This document shows positions 33,713 to 42,705 of a stretch of DNA of 64,000 nt, piece by piece. Made by a program: the position numbers and the translations under genes. The notes beneath the pieces were generated by a model that searched no databases, was not told the origin of the DNA, and saw nothing but the letters and a program-made list of their open reading frames with translations. Every line of letters starts with the position of its first letter. Position 1 is the stretch's first letter. Source of the stretch: Micromonospora sp. WMMA1947 (lineage in GTDB: Bacteria > Actinomycetota > Actinomycetes > Mycobacteriales > Micromonosporaceae); assembly GCF_027497355.1 (NCBI RefSeq), contig NZ_CP114909.1, positions 1,488,001 to 1,552,000 on the forward strand, read 5' to 3'.

Positions 33713-35362
33713 TTACGACGCGGTCAGTTCCCGCACGTCGAGCCCGCCGTCGGCGTACCGCGAGCGCACCACCTTCTTGTCGAACTTGCCGACGCTGGTC
33801 TTCGGGACCGCGTCGATGAACGCCCACCGCTCCGGCAACTGCCAGCGGGCCACCGAGGCGGCCAGGAAGTCCCGCAGCTCCTCGGCGGTCACCGACGCGC
33901 CCTCGCGGACCACCACAGTGGCCAGCGGCCGCTCGTCCCAGCGCTCGTCCGGTACGCCCACCACGCACGCCTCCAGCACCGCCGGGTGCGCCATCAGGGC
34001 GTTCTCCAGCTCGACCGAGGAGATCCACTCCCCGCCCGACTTGATCACGTCCTTGGCGCGGTCGGTGAGGGTGATGTAGCCGTCCGGCGAGAGCGTGCCG
34101 ACGTCACCGGTCCGCAGCCAGCCGTCCCGGAACTTCTCCTCCTCCGGGGCGTCGTCGCCGATGTACCGGGCGGTCACCCACGGGCCGCGTACCTCCAGCT
34201 CGCCCACGGACGTCCCGTCGGCGGGCAGCGGCTCGCCGGCCGGGCCGACGATCCGCGCCGTCACGCCCGCCGGGACGCGGCCCTGCGTGTAGCGGTAGCG
34301 CCAGGCGTCGTCGCCGGTCGCGCCGGCCGGTGCCCGGGAGACCGAGCCCAGCGGCGACATCTCGGTCATGCCCCAGGCGTGGATGACGTCGATGCCGTAG
34401 CGGTCGTGGAACGCGTGCATGAGCGCGGGCGGGCAGGCCGACCCGCCGACGATCACCTCCTTCAGCGAGGAGAGATCCACCTCGTGCGCGTCCAGGTAGG
34501 CGAGCAGGTCGGTCCAGATGGTCGGCACCGCGCCGGCGAGGGTGGGCCGCTCGGCGGCGATCATCGCAGCGATCGGCTCCGCCTGGAGGAACCGGTCCGG
34601 CATGATCAGCGAGGCGCCGGAGAGGAACGCCGCGTACGGCAGGCCCCACGACATGGCGTGGAACATCGGCACGATCGCCAGCTCACGATCGTTCGGGCCG
34701 AGCCCGAAGCCCTCCGGCATGCAGACCTGGAGCGAGTGCAGGTAGATCGAGCGGTGCGAGTAGGCGACGCCCTTGGGGTTGCCGGTGGTCCCGGAGGTGT
34801 AGCAGAGCGCGGCGGCGTCGCGCTCGTCCACCTCCGGCCAGTCGTAGTGGTCCGGGCGGCCGGCCAGCAGCGCGTCCCAGTGGTGCACGGTGATCCGGTC
34901 ACCGGCCGCGGACAGCAGCGGGGCCGGGTCACCGCCGCCGACCACCACCACGTGCGCAACGGTGGTCATGTCGCCGATCACCCGGGCGAGCAGTGGAATG
35001 AGCGTGGTGTCGACGAGGACCACCCGGTCCTGCGCGTGGTTGGCGATGTAGGCGACCTGGTCGGGGAAGAGCCGGATGTTGAGCGTGTGCAGCACCGCGC
35101 CCATGCTCGGCACGGCGAAGTACGCCACCAGGTGCTCGTTGTTGTTCCACATGAACGTGCCGACCCGCTCGTCGCCGGTCACCCCGCACTCCTCGCGCAG
35201 CGCATGGGCCAGCCGGGCGGCGGTGCGGCCGACCTCCGCGTACGTCATCCGGCGGGGTTCCGCGCCGGTCCAGGTGACCACCTCCGCCGCGCCGTGCACG
35301 GTGGCGCCGTGTTCGAGGATCCGGGCGACCTGGAGAGGGGCATCCATCATCGTGCTACGCAT
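33713..35362 (-). CDS. Acyl-CoA synthetase (long-chain fatty acid-CoA ligase-like)
   Basis: A 549-residue AMP-forming ligase that activates a carboxylic acid to its CoA thioester. Motifs in order: WNNNEHLVAYFAVP; phosphate loop YTSGTTGNPKG (about residues 188-198); HAWGMTEMSPLG; RTGDVGTLSPDGYI; and the C-terminal lysine region PKTSVGKFDKK, where the final lysine contributes to adenylation. Medium- or long-chain fatty acids are the likely substrates by family, without proof. ATG at 35362 is chosen; ATG at 35350 would remove four residues. Divergent from a Nudix gene. Confidence 0.88.
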   Translation of the reverse strand: MRSTMMDAPLQVARILEHGATVHGAAEVVTWTGAEPRRMTYAEVGRTAARLAHALREECGVTGDERVGTFMWNNNEHLVAYFAVPSMGAVLHTLNIRLFPDQVAYIANHAQDRVVLVDTTLIPLLARVIGDMTTVAHVVVVGGGDPAPLLSAAGDRITVHHWDALLAGRPDHYDWPEVDERDAAALCYTSGTTGNPKGVAYSHRSIYLHSLQVCMPEGFGLGPNDRELAIVPMFHAMSWGLPYAAFLSGASLIMPDRFLQAEPIAAMIAAERPTLAGAVPTIWTDLLAYLDAHEVDLSSLKEVIVGGSACPPALMHAFHDRYGIDVIHAWGMTEMSPLGSVSRAPAGATGDDAWRYRYTQGRVPAGVTARIVGPAGEPLPADGTSVGELEVRGPWVTARYIGDDAPEEEKFRDGWLRTGDVGTLSPDGYITLTDRAKDVIKSGGEWISSVELENALMAHPAVLEACVVGVPDERWDERPLATVVVREGASVTAEELRDFLAASVARWQLPERWAFIDAVPKTSVGKFDKKVVRSRYADGGLDVRELTAS

Positions 35363-35447
35363 GGGTAACAACGTAGTGGCGTCGGTCACATCTGCGGAAC
35401 CCCCCGGAATCGCCGAGGTGATCACGGATGATGCGTAGATTGTCCGG

Positions 35448-35939
35448 GTGAGCATCTCGTGGGCCGACTCGTACGTCGGGCAGCTCCGCGCCCTGGCCGG
35501 TGACCGCACCCTGATGTTCGTCGGCGCACGCGCCGTGGTGCGCGACAACGCCTCCCGGGTGCTGCTGATCCAGCGGTCCGACAACGGCCAGTGGGCCCTG
35601 CCGGCCGGTGCCATGGAACTCGGCGAGTCCATCGCCGACTGCGCCGTCCGGGAGGTGCGGGAGGAGACCGGGCTGCGGGCGCTGCGGGTGAGCGCGTTCG
35701 CGCTCTACACCGGACCCGACCGCACCCACACCAACATGTACGGGCACACGTACCAGGTCTTCACCACGGCGTTCCGGGTCGACGAGTGGGACGGCGAGCT
35801 GGCCCGGTTCACCGACGAGACCACCGACTCCGGGTTCTTCCGCCCGGCGGACTTCCCGCACCCGCTGTCGTCGAGCGTGCACGAGACGCTCGCCGACCTC
35901 GACGTGTTCGAGCAGACCAACCGGTTGATCCTCAAGTAG
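35448..35939 (+). CDS. Nudix hydrolase
   Basis: A 163-residue Nudix enzyme that hydrolyses a nucleoside-diphosphate-linked substrate. The Nudix box reads GAMELGESIADCAVREVREETGL in the order GX5EX7REUXEE (about residues 54-76), with the REVREE metal site intact. The N-terminal strand VGARAVVRDNASRVLLIQR is typical. GTG at 35448 follows TAGATT by six bases, so the transcript is probably leaderless. Convergent with the drug-efflux MFS gene (eight bases apart). Confidence 0.88.
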   Translation: MSISWADSYVGQLRALAGDRTLMFVGARAVVRDNASRVLLIQRSDNGQWALPAGAMELGESIADCAVREVREETGLRALRVSAFALYTGPDRTHTNMYGHTYQVFTTAFRVDEWDGELARFTDETTDSGFFRPADFPHPLSSSVHETLADLDVFEQTNRLILK

Positions 35940-35946
35940 CCGCCGG

Positions 35947-37614
35947 TCACAGCATCGTCTGCGACTTGGCCTCCATGTCGGCGGCCGCCTCCTCCTTCGA
36001 CTCCTTGGTCAGCGGCTTGCCGCCGGGCGCGGGGGCCTTGCCGCCGATCGGGTCGGCGCCGCCGGTGGCGCCCTGCGGGCCGGTGCCCCGCAACTGAAGG
36101 TTCGGCATGGCCAGCGTGACCAGCACCGCGACGATCGCGATCAGCCCGGTGGTCAGGAAGACCAGGTGCAGCGACTCGACGAACGAGGCCTGGACGGCCG
36201 CGCGTACCGGGGCGGGCAGGGCGAGGATGGCCGCCGGGTCGTTGATCGAGAAGTTCCCACCGGCCGACACCGCGGCCCGCTGCTCCGGCGGGAGCTGCGC
36301 CAGCGCACCAGGCAGCCGCGTGGACAGCTCGGCGGTGAGCCGGGACGACAGCACCGCACCGAGGATGGCCACGCCGAACGAGCCGCCGAGCGACCGGAAG
36401 AACGTGGCCGACGAGGTACCCGCACCCAGGTCGCGGACGCTCACCGCGTTCTGCACGGCCAGGATCAGCGACTGCATGCACAGGCCCAGCCCCACGCCGA
36501 TCACCACCATGTAGCCGAACGCGGCCCAGAGCGTGGTGGCCACCTGGAGCTGCTGGAACAGCAGCATGCCGACCACCAGCACGGCAGCGCCCGCCACCGG
36601 GAACCACTTGTACCTGCCGATCCGGCTCATCGCCCGGCCGGTGATGATCGAGGTGATGATGACGCCGGCCATCATCGGCAGCATCAGCAGACCGCTGCGG
36701 GTCGGTGAGGCGCCCTTGACGATCTGGAGGTAGAGCGGGATGAAGATGATCGACCCGAACATCACCAGACCGAGCACGAACCCCGCGCCGTTGGCGAGCG
36801 CGAACGTGGCGCTGCGGAACAACCGCAGCGGAAGGATCGGCTCCTTGGTCCGGGCCTCCTGGACGACGAACAGCACGCCCAGCACCACGCCCGCGGCGAA
36901 CAGCCCGACGATCACGCCGGAACCCCAGGCGTACTCGGCGCCGCCCCAGCTCAACGCCAGCAGCAGGCAGCTCACGCCGGCGACGAGCAGCGCCGCGCCG
37001 ATCCAGTCGACTGTGTGCTCCCGGCGCTCGAACGGCACCAGCCGCATCACGTGCCAGCAGACCACGATGGCGAGGATCGCCAGCGGCACGTTGATGTAGA
37101 AGATCCACCGCCAGTTGGTCTCCGCGAAGTAACCGCCGACGAGCGGCCCGGCCACCGAGGAGACGCCGAACACCGCGCCGAACAACCCCTGGTAGCGACC
37201 ACGCTCCCGGGGCGAGACCACGTCCGAGATGATGGTGAACGCCAGCGTCATCAGGCCACCCGCGCCCAGGCCCTGCACGCCGCGCGTGACGATCAGCTGG
37301 GTCATGTTCTGCGACAGCCCGGCCAGCAACGAGCCGAGCAGGAACATGCCGATCGAGAACAGGAAGACCGGCCGGCGTCCGTACAGGTCGGCCATCTTGC
37401 CGTACAGCGGCGTCGAGGCGGTCGACGCCAGCAGGTACGCGGTGACCACCCACGAGTAGTGGTTGATGCCGCCCAGTTCGCCGACGATCGTCGGCAACGC
37501 GGTGCCGACGATCGTCTGGTCCAGCGCCGCCAGCAGCATGCCGGTCATCAGACCGAACATCAGCAGGCGGATCTGGCGGGCGGGCAATGCGGGCGGGGCG
37601 GCCTGGGCGGTCAT
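35947..37614 (-). CDS. MFS drug efflux transporter, DHA2 (14-TM) family
   Basis: A 555-residue transporter of the EmrB/QacA type with about 14 hydrophobic segments. It has LDQTIVGTALPTIVGELGG in helix 1 (the DHA2 motif D1 region), GKMADLYGRRPVF after helix 2 (motif A), and GPLVGGYFAETNWRWIFYINVP (motif C region). The C-terminal 45 residues are hydrophilic, Gly/Pro/Lys-rich. It probably exports hydrophobic compounds with proton antiport. No regulator is adjacent. Convergent with the Nudix gene. Confidence 0.87.
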   Translation of the reverse strand: MTAQAAPPALPARQIRLLMFGLMTGMLLAALDQTIVGTALPTIVGELGGINHYSWVVTAYLLASTASTPLYGKMADLYGRRPVFLFSIGMFLLGSLLAGLSQNMTQLIVTRGVQGLGAGGLMTLAFTIISDVVSPRERGRYQGLFGAVFGVSSVAGPLVGGYFAETNWRWIFYINVPLAILAIVVCWHVMRLVPFERREHTVDWIGAALLVAGVSCLLLALSWGGAEYAWGSGVIVGLFAAGVVLGVLFVVQEARTKEPILPLRLFRSATFALANGAGFVLGLVMFGSIIFIPLYLQIVKGASPTRSGLLMLPMMAGVIITSIITGRAMSRIGRYKWFPVAGAAVLVVGMLLFQQLQVATTLWAAFGYMVVIGVGLGLCMQSLILAVQNAVSVRDLGAGTSSATFFRSLGGSFGVAILGAVLSSRLTAELSTRLPGALAQLPPEQRAAVSAGGNFSINDPAAILALPAPVRAAVQASFVESLHLVFLTTGLIAIVAVLVTLAMPNLQLRGTGPQGATGGADPIGGKAPAPGGKPLTKESKEEAAADMEAKSQTML

Positions 37615-37626
37615 CCCGCTTCCTAT

Positions 37627-37657
37627 CCCACCGGGGGCGGATCATGCCCCCGGTGGG
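37627..37657 (-). terminator. Terminator hairpin after pfpI-like gene
   Basis: Perfect 12-bp stem CCCACCGGGGGC/GCCCCCGGTGGG with a seven-base loop, between two minus-strand genes (PfpI-like upstream, MFS downstream). Confidence 0.7.
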
Positions 37658-37670
37658 CCTGTGACTTTCC

Positions 37671-38225
37671 TCAGGCGGCGTGCCGGCCCTCGGCGAACTC
37701 CTCGACGATCTTCGCGCAGAACGCCGGCAGGTCGTCCGGCTTGCGGCTGCTGACCAGCCCGTTGTCGGTGACGACCTCCTGGTCGACCCAGTTCGCGCCG
37801 GCGTTTGTGAGGTCGGTGCGCAGGCTCGGCCAGGAGGTGATGGTGCGGCCCCGCACCACGTCCGCCTCGACGAGCGTCCACGGGCCGTGGCAGATCACCC
37901 CGACCGGCTTGCCGGCGTCGAAGAACGCCTTGACGAACCGGACCGCCTCCGGGTCCGTCCGCAGGAAGTCGGGGTTCGCCACGCCACCGGGCAGGACCAG
38001 GCCGTCGTACGCCCCGGCGTCCGCCTCCTTGGTGGTGACGTCGACCTGGTACTGCTTGCCGTGGTCGAGGTGGTTGAAGGCCTGGATCGTGCCGGACTCG
38101 ATGGAGACCAGCTCGACCTGGGCGCCGGCGTTCTCCACCGCCTCCCGGGGCTTGGTGTACTCGACCTCCTCGACGCCGTCGGCGGCCAGGAAGGCGATGC
38201 GCTTGCCCTGAAGTGTCGCTGCCAT
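37671..38225 (-). CDS. Type 1 glutamine amidotransferase domain protein (DJ-1/PfpI)
   Basis: A 184-residue DJ-1/PfpI superfamily protein. It begins MAATLQGKRIAFLAADGVEEVEY and contains the nucleophile elbow VICHGPWTL (about residues 108-116) with Cys110. An upstream Glu (VEYTKPRE region) and YDGLVLPGG are conserved. Members act as proteases, chaperones or glyoxalase/deglycase-like enzymes; the activity here cannot be chosen. ATG at 38225 has GAGAGGAG upstream. It is divergent from the heptose kinase/adenylyltransferase gene. Confidence 0.87.
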   Translation of the reverse strand: MAATLQGKRIAFLAADGVEEVEYTKPREAVENAGAQVELVSIESGTIQAFNHLDHGKQYQVDVTTKEADAGAYDGLVLPGGVANPDFLRTDPEAVRFVKAFFDAGKPVGVICHGPWTLVEADVVRGRTITSWPSLRTDLTNAGANWVDQEVVTDNGLVSSRKPDDLPAFCAKIVEEFAEGRHAA

Positions 38226-38343
38226 GCTGCTTCTCCTCTCCGGGGTACGTCTGCACGGTTCCCTGGGCCGATGCCGCGAAACCGGACGCATCGGGTGGCC
38301 CACGTCGCGTTTGGCCCGACGGCCCGGGGGGATCCGCAGAGGC

Positions 38344-40170
38344 ATGGCAGGAGCAGCAGCGGAAGAGCGCCGGCTCGCCACCGTGGTGGCCAGCTGGCAG
38401 CAGCGTCCCGTGCTGGTCGTCGGGGACGCCATGCTGGACGAGTGGCGGTTCGCCGAGTCGGAGCGGCTCTGCCGGGAGGCGCCCGCGCCGGTCCTCACCC
38501 TGCGGCGGCGGATCTCCGCGGCCGGGGGCGCCGCCAACACCGCGGTGAACGTCGCAGCGCTGGGCGGCCGGGCCGCGCTGGTCGCCCCGGTCGGTGCCGA
38601 CGTGGCGGGCGACGAACTGCACGACTGCCTGGACCGCGCGGCGGTCTGGGACCGTACGGTGAGCCAGCCGGGCCGGCCCACGCCGGTCAAGCGGCGGATG
38701 CTCGCCGGCAACCAGATCCTGCTGCGGGAGGACTCCGGCGGCCCGGAGGACGGCTTGGACGCCGACGGGGTGGCCCGCCTGCTGACCGCGTTGCACTGCG
38801 CCACCGAGGAGCTGCGCGCGGTGGCCGCCGGTCAGCCGCTCACGCTCGTGGTCTGCGACTACGGCTTGGGCGCGCTGCCCTCGGCGGTACGCGCCTGGCT
38901 GGTCGCCAACCGCGACCGGTACGGCACCGTGGCGCTCGACGCGCACGACCTGGCCGACTGGCGCGGACTGAACCCGACTGTGGTGACGCCGAGCTTCGCC
39001 GAGGCGACCCGGCTGCTGGCCCGCGCCGCCGCGGGGTTCGCGCACGCCGAGCGGGGTGCCGTCCCCAGCGGCGACGTGCATCTGGACCACCCGGCCGAGG
39101 CCGACGGCCCGTCCGAGCTGATGGTGGGCGCCGCGCCCGGCGGGTCCGGCGAGCGCGCACCCGGCAGCCCGCACCCGACCTCCGGCACGCCCGCCGCCGA
39201 GGCCCCCGCCGGGCCGACCGGCGAGCCGATGCCGGGCGAGGAGCGGGTGGCGCTGACCGGCGACGGGCTGAGCGTCACCGGGACCGGCGTGACGGTGAGC
39301 GCGGCGGCCGGCACCGGCGTGGACCGGGCCGTGCTGGCCGAGTCGCGCCTGTCCGAGCTGCGCGCGCACACCGGCGCCGACGTGGTGGCGGTGACCCTGG
39401 ACACCGAGGGCGCGGTGGTCGGTGGCGCCGAGGGCGAGCCCCGGCGCAGCCACAGCACCCCGGTCCCGGCCAGCCACGCGGTGGGCGCCGGGGACGCGTA
39501 CCTGGCGGCCATGACGCTGGCGCTGGCCGCCGACGCGGGCCTGCCCACCGCCGCCCAGCTCGCCCAGCTCGCCGCCACCATCACGGTGGCCGACACCGGC
39601 ACCTGCGTGTGCCGCCGGCAGGACCTGCTGGCCGCGCTCGGTACCGGCGCGGACGAGGGTGGGCACCCGGCCCTGGTCGGCGCGGACGAGCTGGCCGCGC
39701 TGGTGGACGAACACCGGCAGGCCGGGCGGTCCGTGGTGTTCACCAACGGCTGCTTCGATGTGCTGCACCCGGGGCACGTCCGCTACCTGACCCAGGCCCG
39801 CGCGCTCGGCGACCTGCTGATCGTGGCGGTCAACTCGGACGGCAGCGTACGGCGGCTCAAGGGCCCGGACCGGCCGGTCAACCCGGTCGAGGACCGGATC
39901 GCCCTGCTGGCGGCGCTGGCCTGCGTGGACCACGTGGTGGTCTTCGAGGAGGACTCCCCGGCCCGGCTGATCGAGGCGGTCCGACCCGACGTCTACGTCA
40001 AGGGCGGCGACTACCCGCCGGAGATGGTGCCGGAGGCGCCGCTGGTACGGCGGCTGGGCGGGCAGGTACGCACGCTCGGCTACGTGCCGGACCGCTCCAC
40101 CTCGGCGATCATCGACCGGATCCGCGCCCAATCTGTCACCGACACGGTCGGCGAGGGCAGGCCGGCGTGA
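38344..40170 (+). CDS. Bifunctional heptose-7-P kinase / heptose-1-P adenylyltransferase (HldE/RfaE-like)
   Basis: A 608-residue fusion. The N-terminal PfkB-type sugar kinase has GGAANTAVNVAALGG (about residues 61-75) and the catalytic VGAGDAYLAA with Asp at about 384. The C-terminal nucleotidyltransferase has FTNGCFDVLHPGHVRYL, with HxGH at about 475-478. By homology it makes ADP-D-glycero-D-manno-heptose precursors. Residues ~238-325 are a Gly/Pro/Ala-rich low-complexity insert inside the kinase domain that HldE of Gram-negatives lacks. It overlaps the GT2 gene by four bases. No GmhA, GmhB or epimerase gene is in the window. Confidence 0.85.
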   Translation: MAGAAAEERRLATVVASWQQRPVLVVGDAMLDEWRFAESERLCREAPAPVLTLRRRISAAGGAANTAVNVAALGGRAALVAPVGADVAGDELHDCLDRAAVWDRTVSQPGRPTPVKRRMLAGNQILLREDSGGPEDGLDADGVARLLTALHCATEELRAVAAGQPLTLVVCDYGLGALPSAVRAWLVANRDRYGTVALDAHDLADWRGLNPTVVTPSFAEATRLLARAAAGFAHAERGAVPSGDVHLDHPAEADGPSELMVGAAPGGSGERAPGSPHPTSGTPAAEAPAGPTGEPMPGEERVALTGDGLSVTGTGVTVSAAAGTGVDRAVLAESRLSELRAHTGADVVAVTLDTEGAVVGGAEGEPRRSHSTPVPASHAVGAGDAYLAAMTLALAADAGLPTAAQLAQLAATITVADTGTCVCRRQDLLAALGTGADEGGHPALVGADELAALVDEHRQAGRSVVFTNGCFDVLHPGHVRYLTQARALGDLLIVAVNSDGSVRRLKGPDRPVNPVEDRIALLAALACVDHVVVFEEDSPARLIEAVRPDVYVKGGDYPPEMVPEAPLVRRLGGQVRTLGYVPDRSTSAIIDRIRAQSVTDTVGEGRPA

Positions 40171-41039
40171 CCCGACCGCTCGACCCGGGCACGCCCGAAC
40201 GGTTCCGGCAGCACCGCCGCCTCGACGTGCTGATCCCCACCCGCAACCGGCCCGCCGAGCTGGCGGTCACGCTGTCCGGGCTGGCCGCCCAGGAGGGCGT
40301 ACCCGGGTTCGGCGTGGTGGTCAGCGACCAGTCCGACGGCGAGCCCGCGTACGCGCACCCGGCCGCCGCCACCATGGTCCGCGCGTTGCGGCACCGGGGG
40401 CACCCGGTGCTGCTGACCCGGCGACTGCCCCGGCGTGGCCTGGCCGAGCACCGGTCCTACCTGCTGGCCCAGTCGGCGGCCGACGCGGTGCTCTGCCTCG
40501 ACGACGACGTGTGGCTGGAGCCGGGCGCGCTGGCCCGGCTGGTCACCGCGCTCGGCGAGCTGGGCTGCGGGTTCGTCGGCAACGCGGTGCACGGCCTCTC
40601 CTACGCCGACGACGTCCGCCCGGAGACGCACGAGCACTACGAGGAGTGGACCGGGCCGCCGGTACCGGAACGGATCATGCCCGGGACGCCGGAGTGGCAC
40701 CGGGCGTCCATCCACCCGGCGGCGAACCTGTTGCACGTCACCGAGAAGCTGGACCTGGCGGCGGGCGAGTGGCGGGCGTACAAGATCTCCTGGATCGGCG
40801 GCTGCGTTCTCTACGACCGAGCCAAGCTCGTCGAGGCCGGCGGCTTCGACTTCTGGGAGCGGCTGCCCGAGCGGCACCAGGGCGAGGACGTCGCCGCGCA
40901 GCTCGCCGTGCTGGAGCGCCACGGCGGCGCCGGGGTCCTGCCCAGCGGGGCCTACCACCTGGAGTCGCCGACCACAGTCACCGAACGCGACGTGGAGGCG
41001 TGGGAAGTGGTGCTCAGCGAGTCGCCCGCGGAGGTGTGA
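40167..41039 (+). CDS. Glycosyltransferase family 2 (GT-A fold)
   Basis: A 290-residue inverting glycosyltransferase-like protein. LDVLIPTRNRPAELAVTLSGLAAQE (N-terminal Rossmann part, shown here as VLIPTRNRP near residue 19) and CLDDDVWLEPGAL (metal-binding DDD at about 111-114) are typical GT2 features. A later WIGGCVLYDR block resembles the acceptor-side loop. The GTG start overlaps the stop of the HldE-like gene (GTGA). Coupling suggests it transfers a sugar made by that enzyme, an inference. Its 3' end overlaps GT9 by 26 bp. Confidence 0.85.
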   Translation: MTRPLDPGTPERFRQHRRLDVLIPTRNRPAELAVTLSGLAAQEGVPGFGVVVSDQSDGEPAYAHPAAATMVRALRHRGHPVLLTRRLPRRGLAEHRSYLLAQSAADAVLCLDDDVWLEPGALARLVTALGELGCGFVGNAVHGLSYADDVRPETHEHYEEWTGPPVPERIMPGTPEWHRASIHPAANLLHVTEKLDLAAGEWRAYKISWIGGCVLYDRAKLVEAGGFDFWERLPERHQGEDVAAQLAVLERHGGAGVLPSGAYHLESPTTVTERDVEAWEVVLSESPAEV

Positions 41040-42162
41040 GCAGCTCCCGGGCCGCCTCGAGCACCTCGGCGGCGGGCACGTCGGCCACGAACGAGACGCG
41101 GTGCGGGCACTCGCCGTCGCCCGGCCGGTGCGGGTAGATCCCGGGTGTGCAGTCGACGCCGCAGACCGGGCAGTGGGTGGTCCAGGCGGCGATCGGGCGG
41201 TGCCGCCCGCGCAGCGGCGACGCCCCGTTGATCAGGTTGCCGACCCAGAAGACGCCCACTGTCGGCGCGCCCACGGCGGCGGCCAGGTGCAGCGGTCCGG
41301 TGTCGTTGGAGACCACGAGCGCGCAGTCCGCGTACGCGGCCGCGAGCGCGCCCAGGCTGAGCGTCCCGACCTGGGGACGTACCGGCACCCCGGCCGCCGC
41401 CACCACCGCGTCGACCGTCTCCTGCTCGGCGGGGGTGCCGGTGACCAGCACCTCGTACCCGTCTCCGGTCAGCTCGCGGGCGACCTCGGCGAAGCGTTCC
41501 GGCGGCCAGCGCCGCCGCGTGTCGGTGGCGCCCGGGTGCAGCGCGACCCGAGGGCGGGTGGGTTCGCCGAGCACGGCGGCGGCCTCCGCCCGGTCGGCGG
41601 CGGTGACCGCGAGCGCCGGGGTGATCGTGGTGGCGGGCGCCCCGACCAGGGCCGCGACCTCCAGGTAGCGGATCACCTCGTGCTGGTAGTAGACGTAGCG
41701 CAGCCACCGGTCCAGCGGCGGCGCGCCCTCGGCGCGCAGGCCGGCGGTCACCCGCGCGCCCAGCCCGGCCACGAACGGGTTCGAGTTGGCACCGCCGCCG
41801 TGTACCTGCAACGCCAGGTCGAACCGTTCGGCGCGGGCGGCGGCGAGGAACGCCGGGACGTCACCCGGCGACTCGCCGGGCCCCGGGTCGCGGATGCCGG
41901 GCGCCGCCGGCACCACCAGCACCCGGTCCACCGGGCCGGGCCGGTCGCGCCAGAGCGCCGCGTGCCACGGCGCGCCGAGCAGCACGATCTCCGCCGACGG
42001 GTACGCGGACCGCAGCGCGTCGAGCGCCGGCAGCACGAAGATGAAGTCGCCGAGTGCGTTGGCACGCAGCACGGCGATCCGCTCGACGTCAGGGACGCGC
42101 TCGCCGACCGGGCCGAGCACCTCCGGGTCGCGGCGCGGCGAGCTGGCGGGCGGGCTGGTCAC
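41014..42162 (-). CDS. Glycosyltransferase family 9 (heptosyltransferase-like)
   Basis: A 382-residue GT-B glycosyltransferase related to LPS heptosyltransferases. It has VLRANALGDFIFVLPALDALR near residue 31, HPGATDTRRRWPPERFAEVA in the middle and the donor site SNDTGPLHLAAAVGAP. The C-terminal part contains a cysteine-rich stretch CPVCGVDCTPG followed by a further Cys (GECPHR), a possible metal site. Facing the HldE-like and GT2 genes, it makes a heptose-type glycan locus plausible. ATG/GTG start at 42162. It overlaps the GT2 3' end by 26 bp. Confidence 0.86.
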   Translation of the reverse strand: MTSPPASSPRRDPEVLGPVGERVPDVERIAVLRANALGDFIFVLPALDALRSAYPSAEIVLLGAPWHAALWRDRPGPVDRVLVVPAAPGIRDPGPGESPGDVPAFLAAARAERFDLALQVHGGGANSNPFVAGLGARVTAGLRAEGAPPLDRWLRYVYYQHEVIRYLEVAALVGAPATTITPALAVTAADRAEAAAVLGEPTRPRVALHPGATDTRRRWPPERFAEVARELTGDGYEVLVTGTPAEQETVDAVVAAAGVPVRPQVGTLSLGALAAAYADCALVVSNDTGPLHLAAAVGAPTVGVFWVGNLINGASPLRGRHRPIAAWTTHCPVCGVDCTPGIYPHRPGDGECPHRVSFVADVPAAEVLEAARELLTPPRATR

Positions 42163-42168
42163 GCGGCC

Positions 42169-42705
42169 CTACGGCCTGTCGATCTCGTCGAGCGCGGTGT
42201 CCGGGTGGTGCAGCTCCCGGTCGGCGGCCGGGTCGGCGGGCATCGGCGTACGGTCGGCGCCCGGCCGCGGGCCGGTCCGGCCGACGGTGATGGTGCGCGG
42301 CGCGGGCCGGGTCGCCCGGGGCAGGCGCACCCGGAGCAGGCCGTGGTCCATCACCGCGTCGATCCGGTCCGGGTCCACGCGGGACGGCAGGTCCACGCGG
42401 TACTCGAAGCCCCGGGTGGTGAACCCGCCCGGTATGCCGTGGTCGGCGTTGACCTCGGCCTCGGACCGGGCGCGGACGCACAGCTCCCGGTCGTCCAGCT
42501 CGACGGCGACCTCCTCCGGCGCCACACCGGGCAGCCGGACGACCACCTCCCAGCCGTCGGCCGTCTCGGCCAGGTCCACGTCCTGGCTGCCGGAGCGCCC
42601 GCCGACCAGCCGGCTCAGCTCGGAGCGCAGCGACTGGAGTTCGCCCATCGGATCCCAGCCCTGCTGACGGCCCCGCCAGCCCCGCCCGCCGCTCTGTTCG
42701 GTCAT
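42169..42705 (-). CDS. Hsp20/alpha-crystallin small heat-shock protein
   Basis: A 178-residue small heat-shock protein that holds unfolded proteins. The alpha-crystallin domain (about residues 40-130) reads VDLAETADGWEVVVRLPGVAPEEVAVEL in its first strands and ends with the conserved GLLRVRLP. N- and C-terminal arms are polar and disordered. ATG at 42705 overlaps the DUF2231 stop by four bases (ATGA), so it is translationally coupled to that membrane protein. No HAIR-type heat-shock element is evident upstream. Confidence 0.88.
   Translation of the reverse strand: MTEQSGGRGWRGRQQGWDPMGELQSLRSELSRLVGGRSGSQDVDLAETADGWEVVVRLPGVAPEEVAVELDDRELCVRARSEAEVNADHGIPGGFTTRGFEYRVDLPSRVDPDRIDAVMDHGLLRVRLPRATRPAPRTITVGRTGPRPGADRTPMPADPAADRELHHPDTALDEIDRP

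Noticed and set aside
37680-40166. Plus-strand frame of more than 800 codons leading into the GT2 gene
   Set aside because: The first part is antisense to pfpI and a wrong frame of the HldE-like gene, with low-complexity composition. Only the GTG at 40167 begins a protein-like sequence.
38344-42162. LPS biosynthesis cluster
   Set aside because: Heptose-type enzymes are present, but no lipid A, Kdo or outer-membrane genes, and all other genes are actinobacterial.
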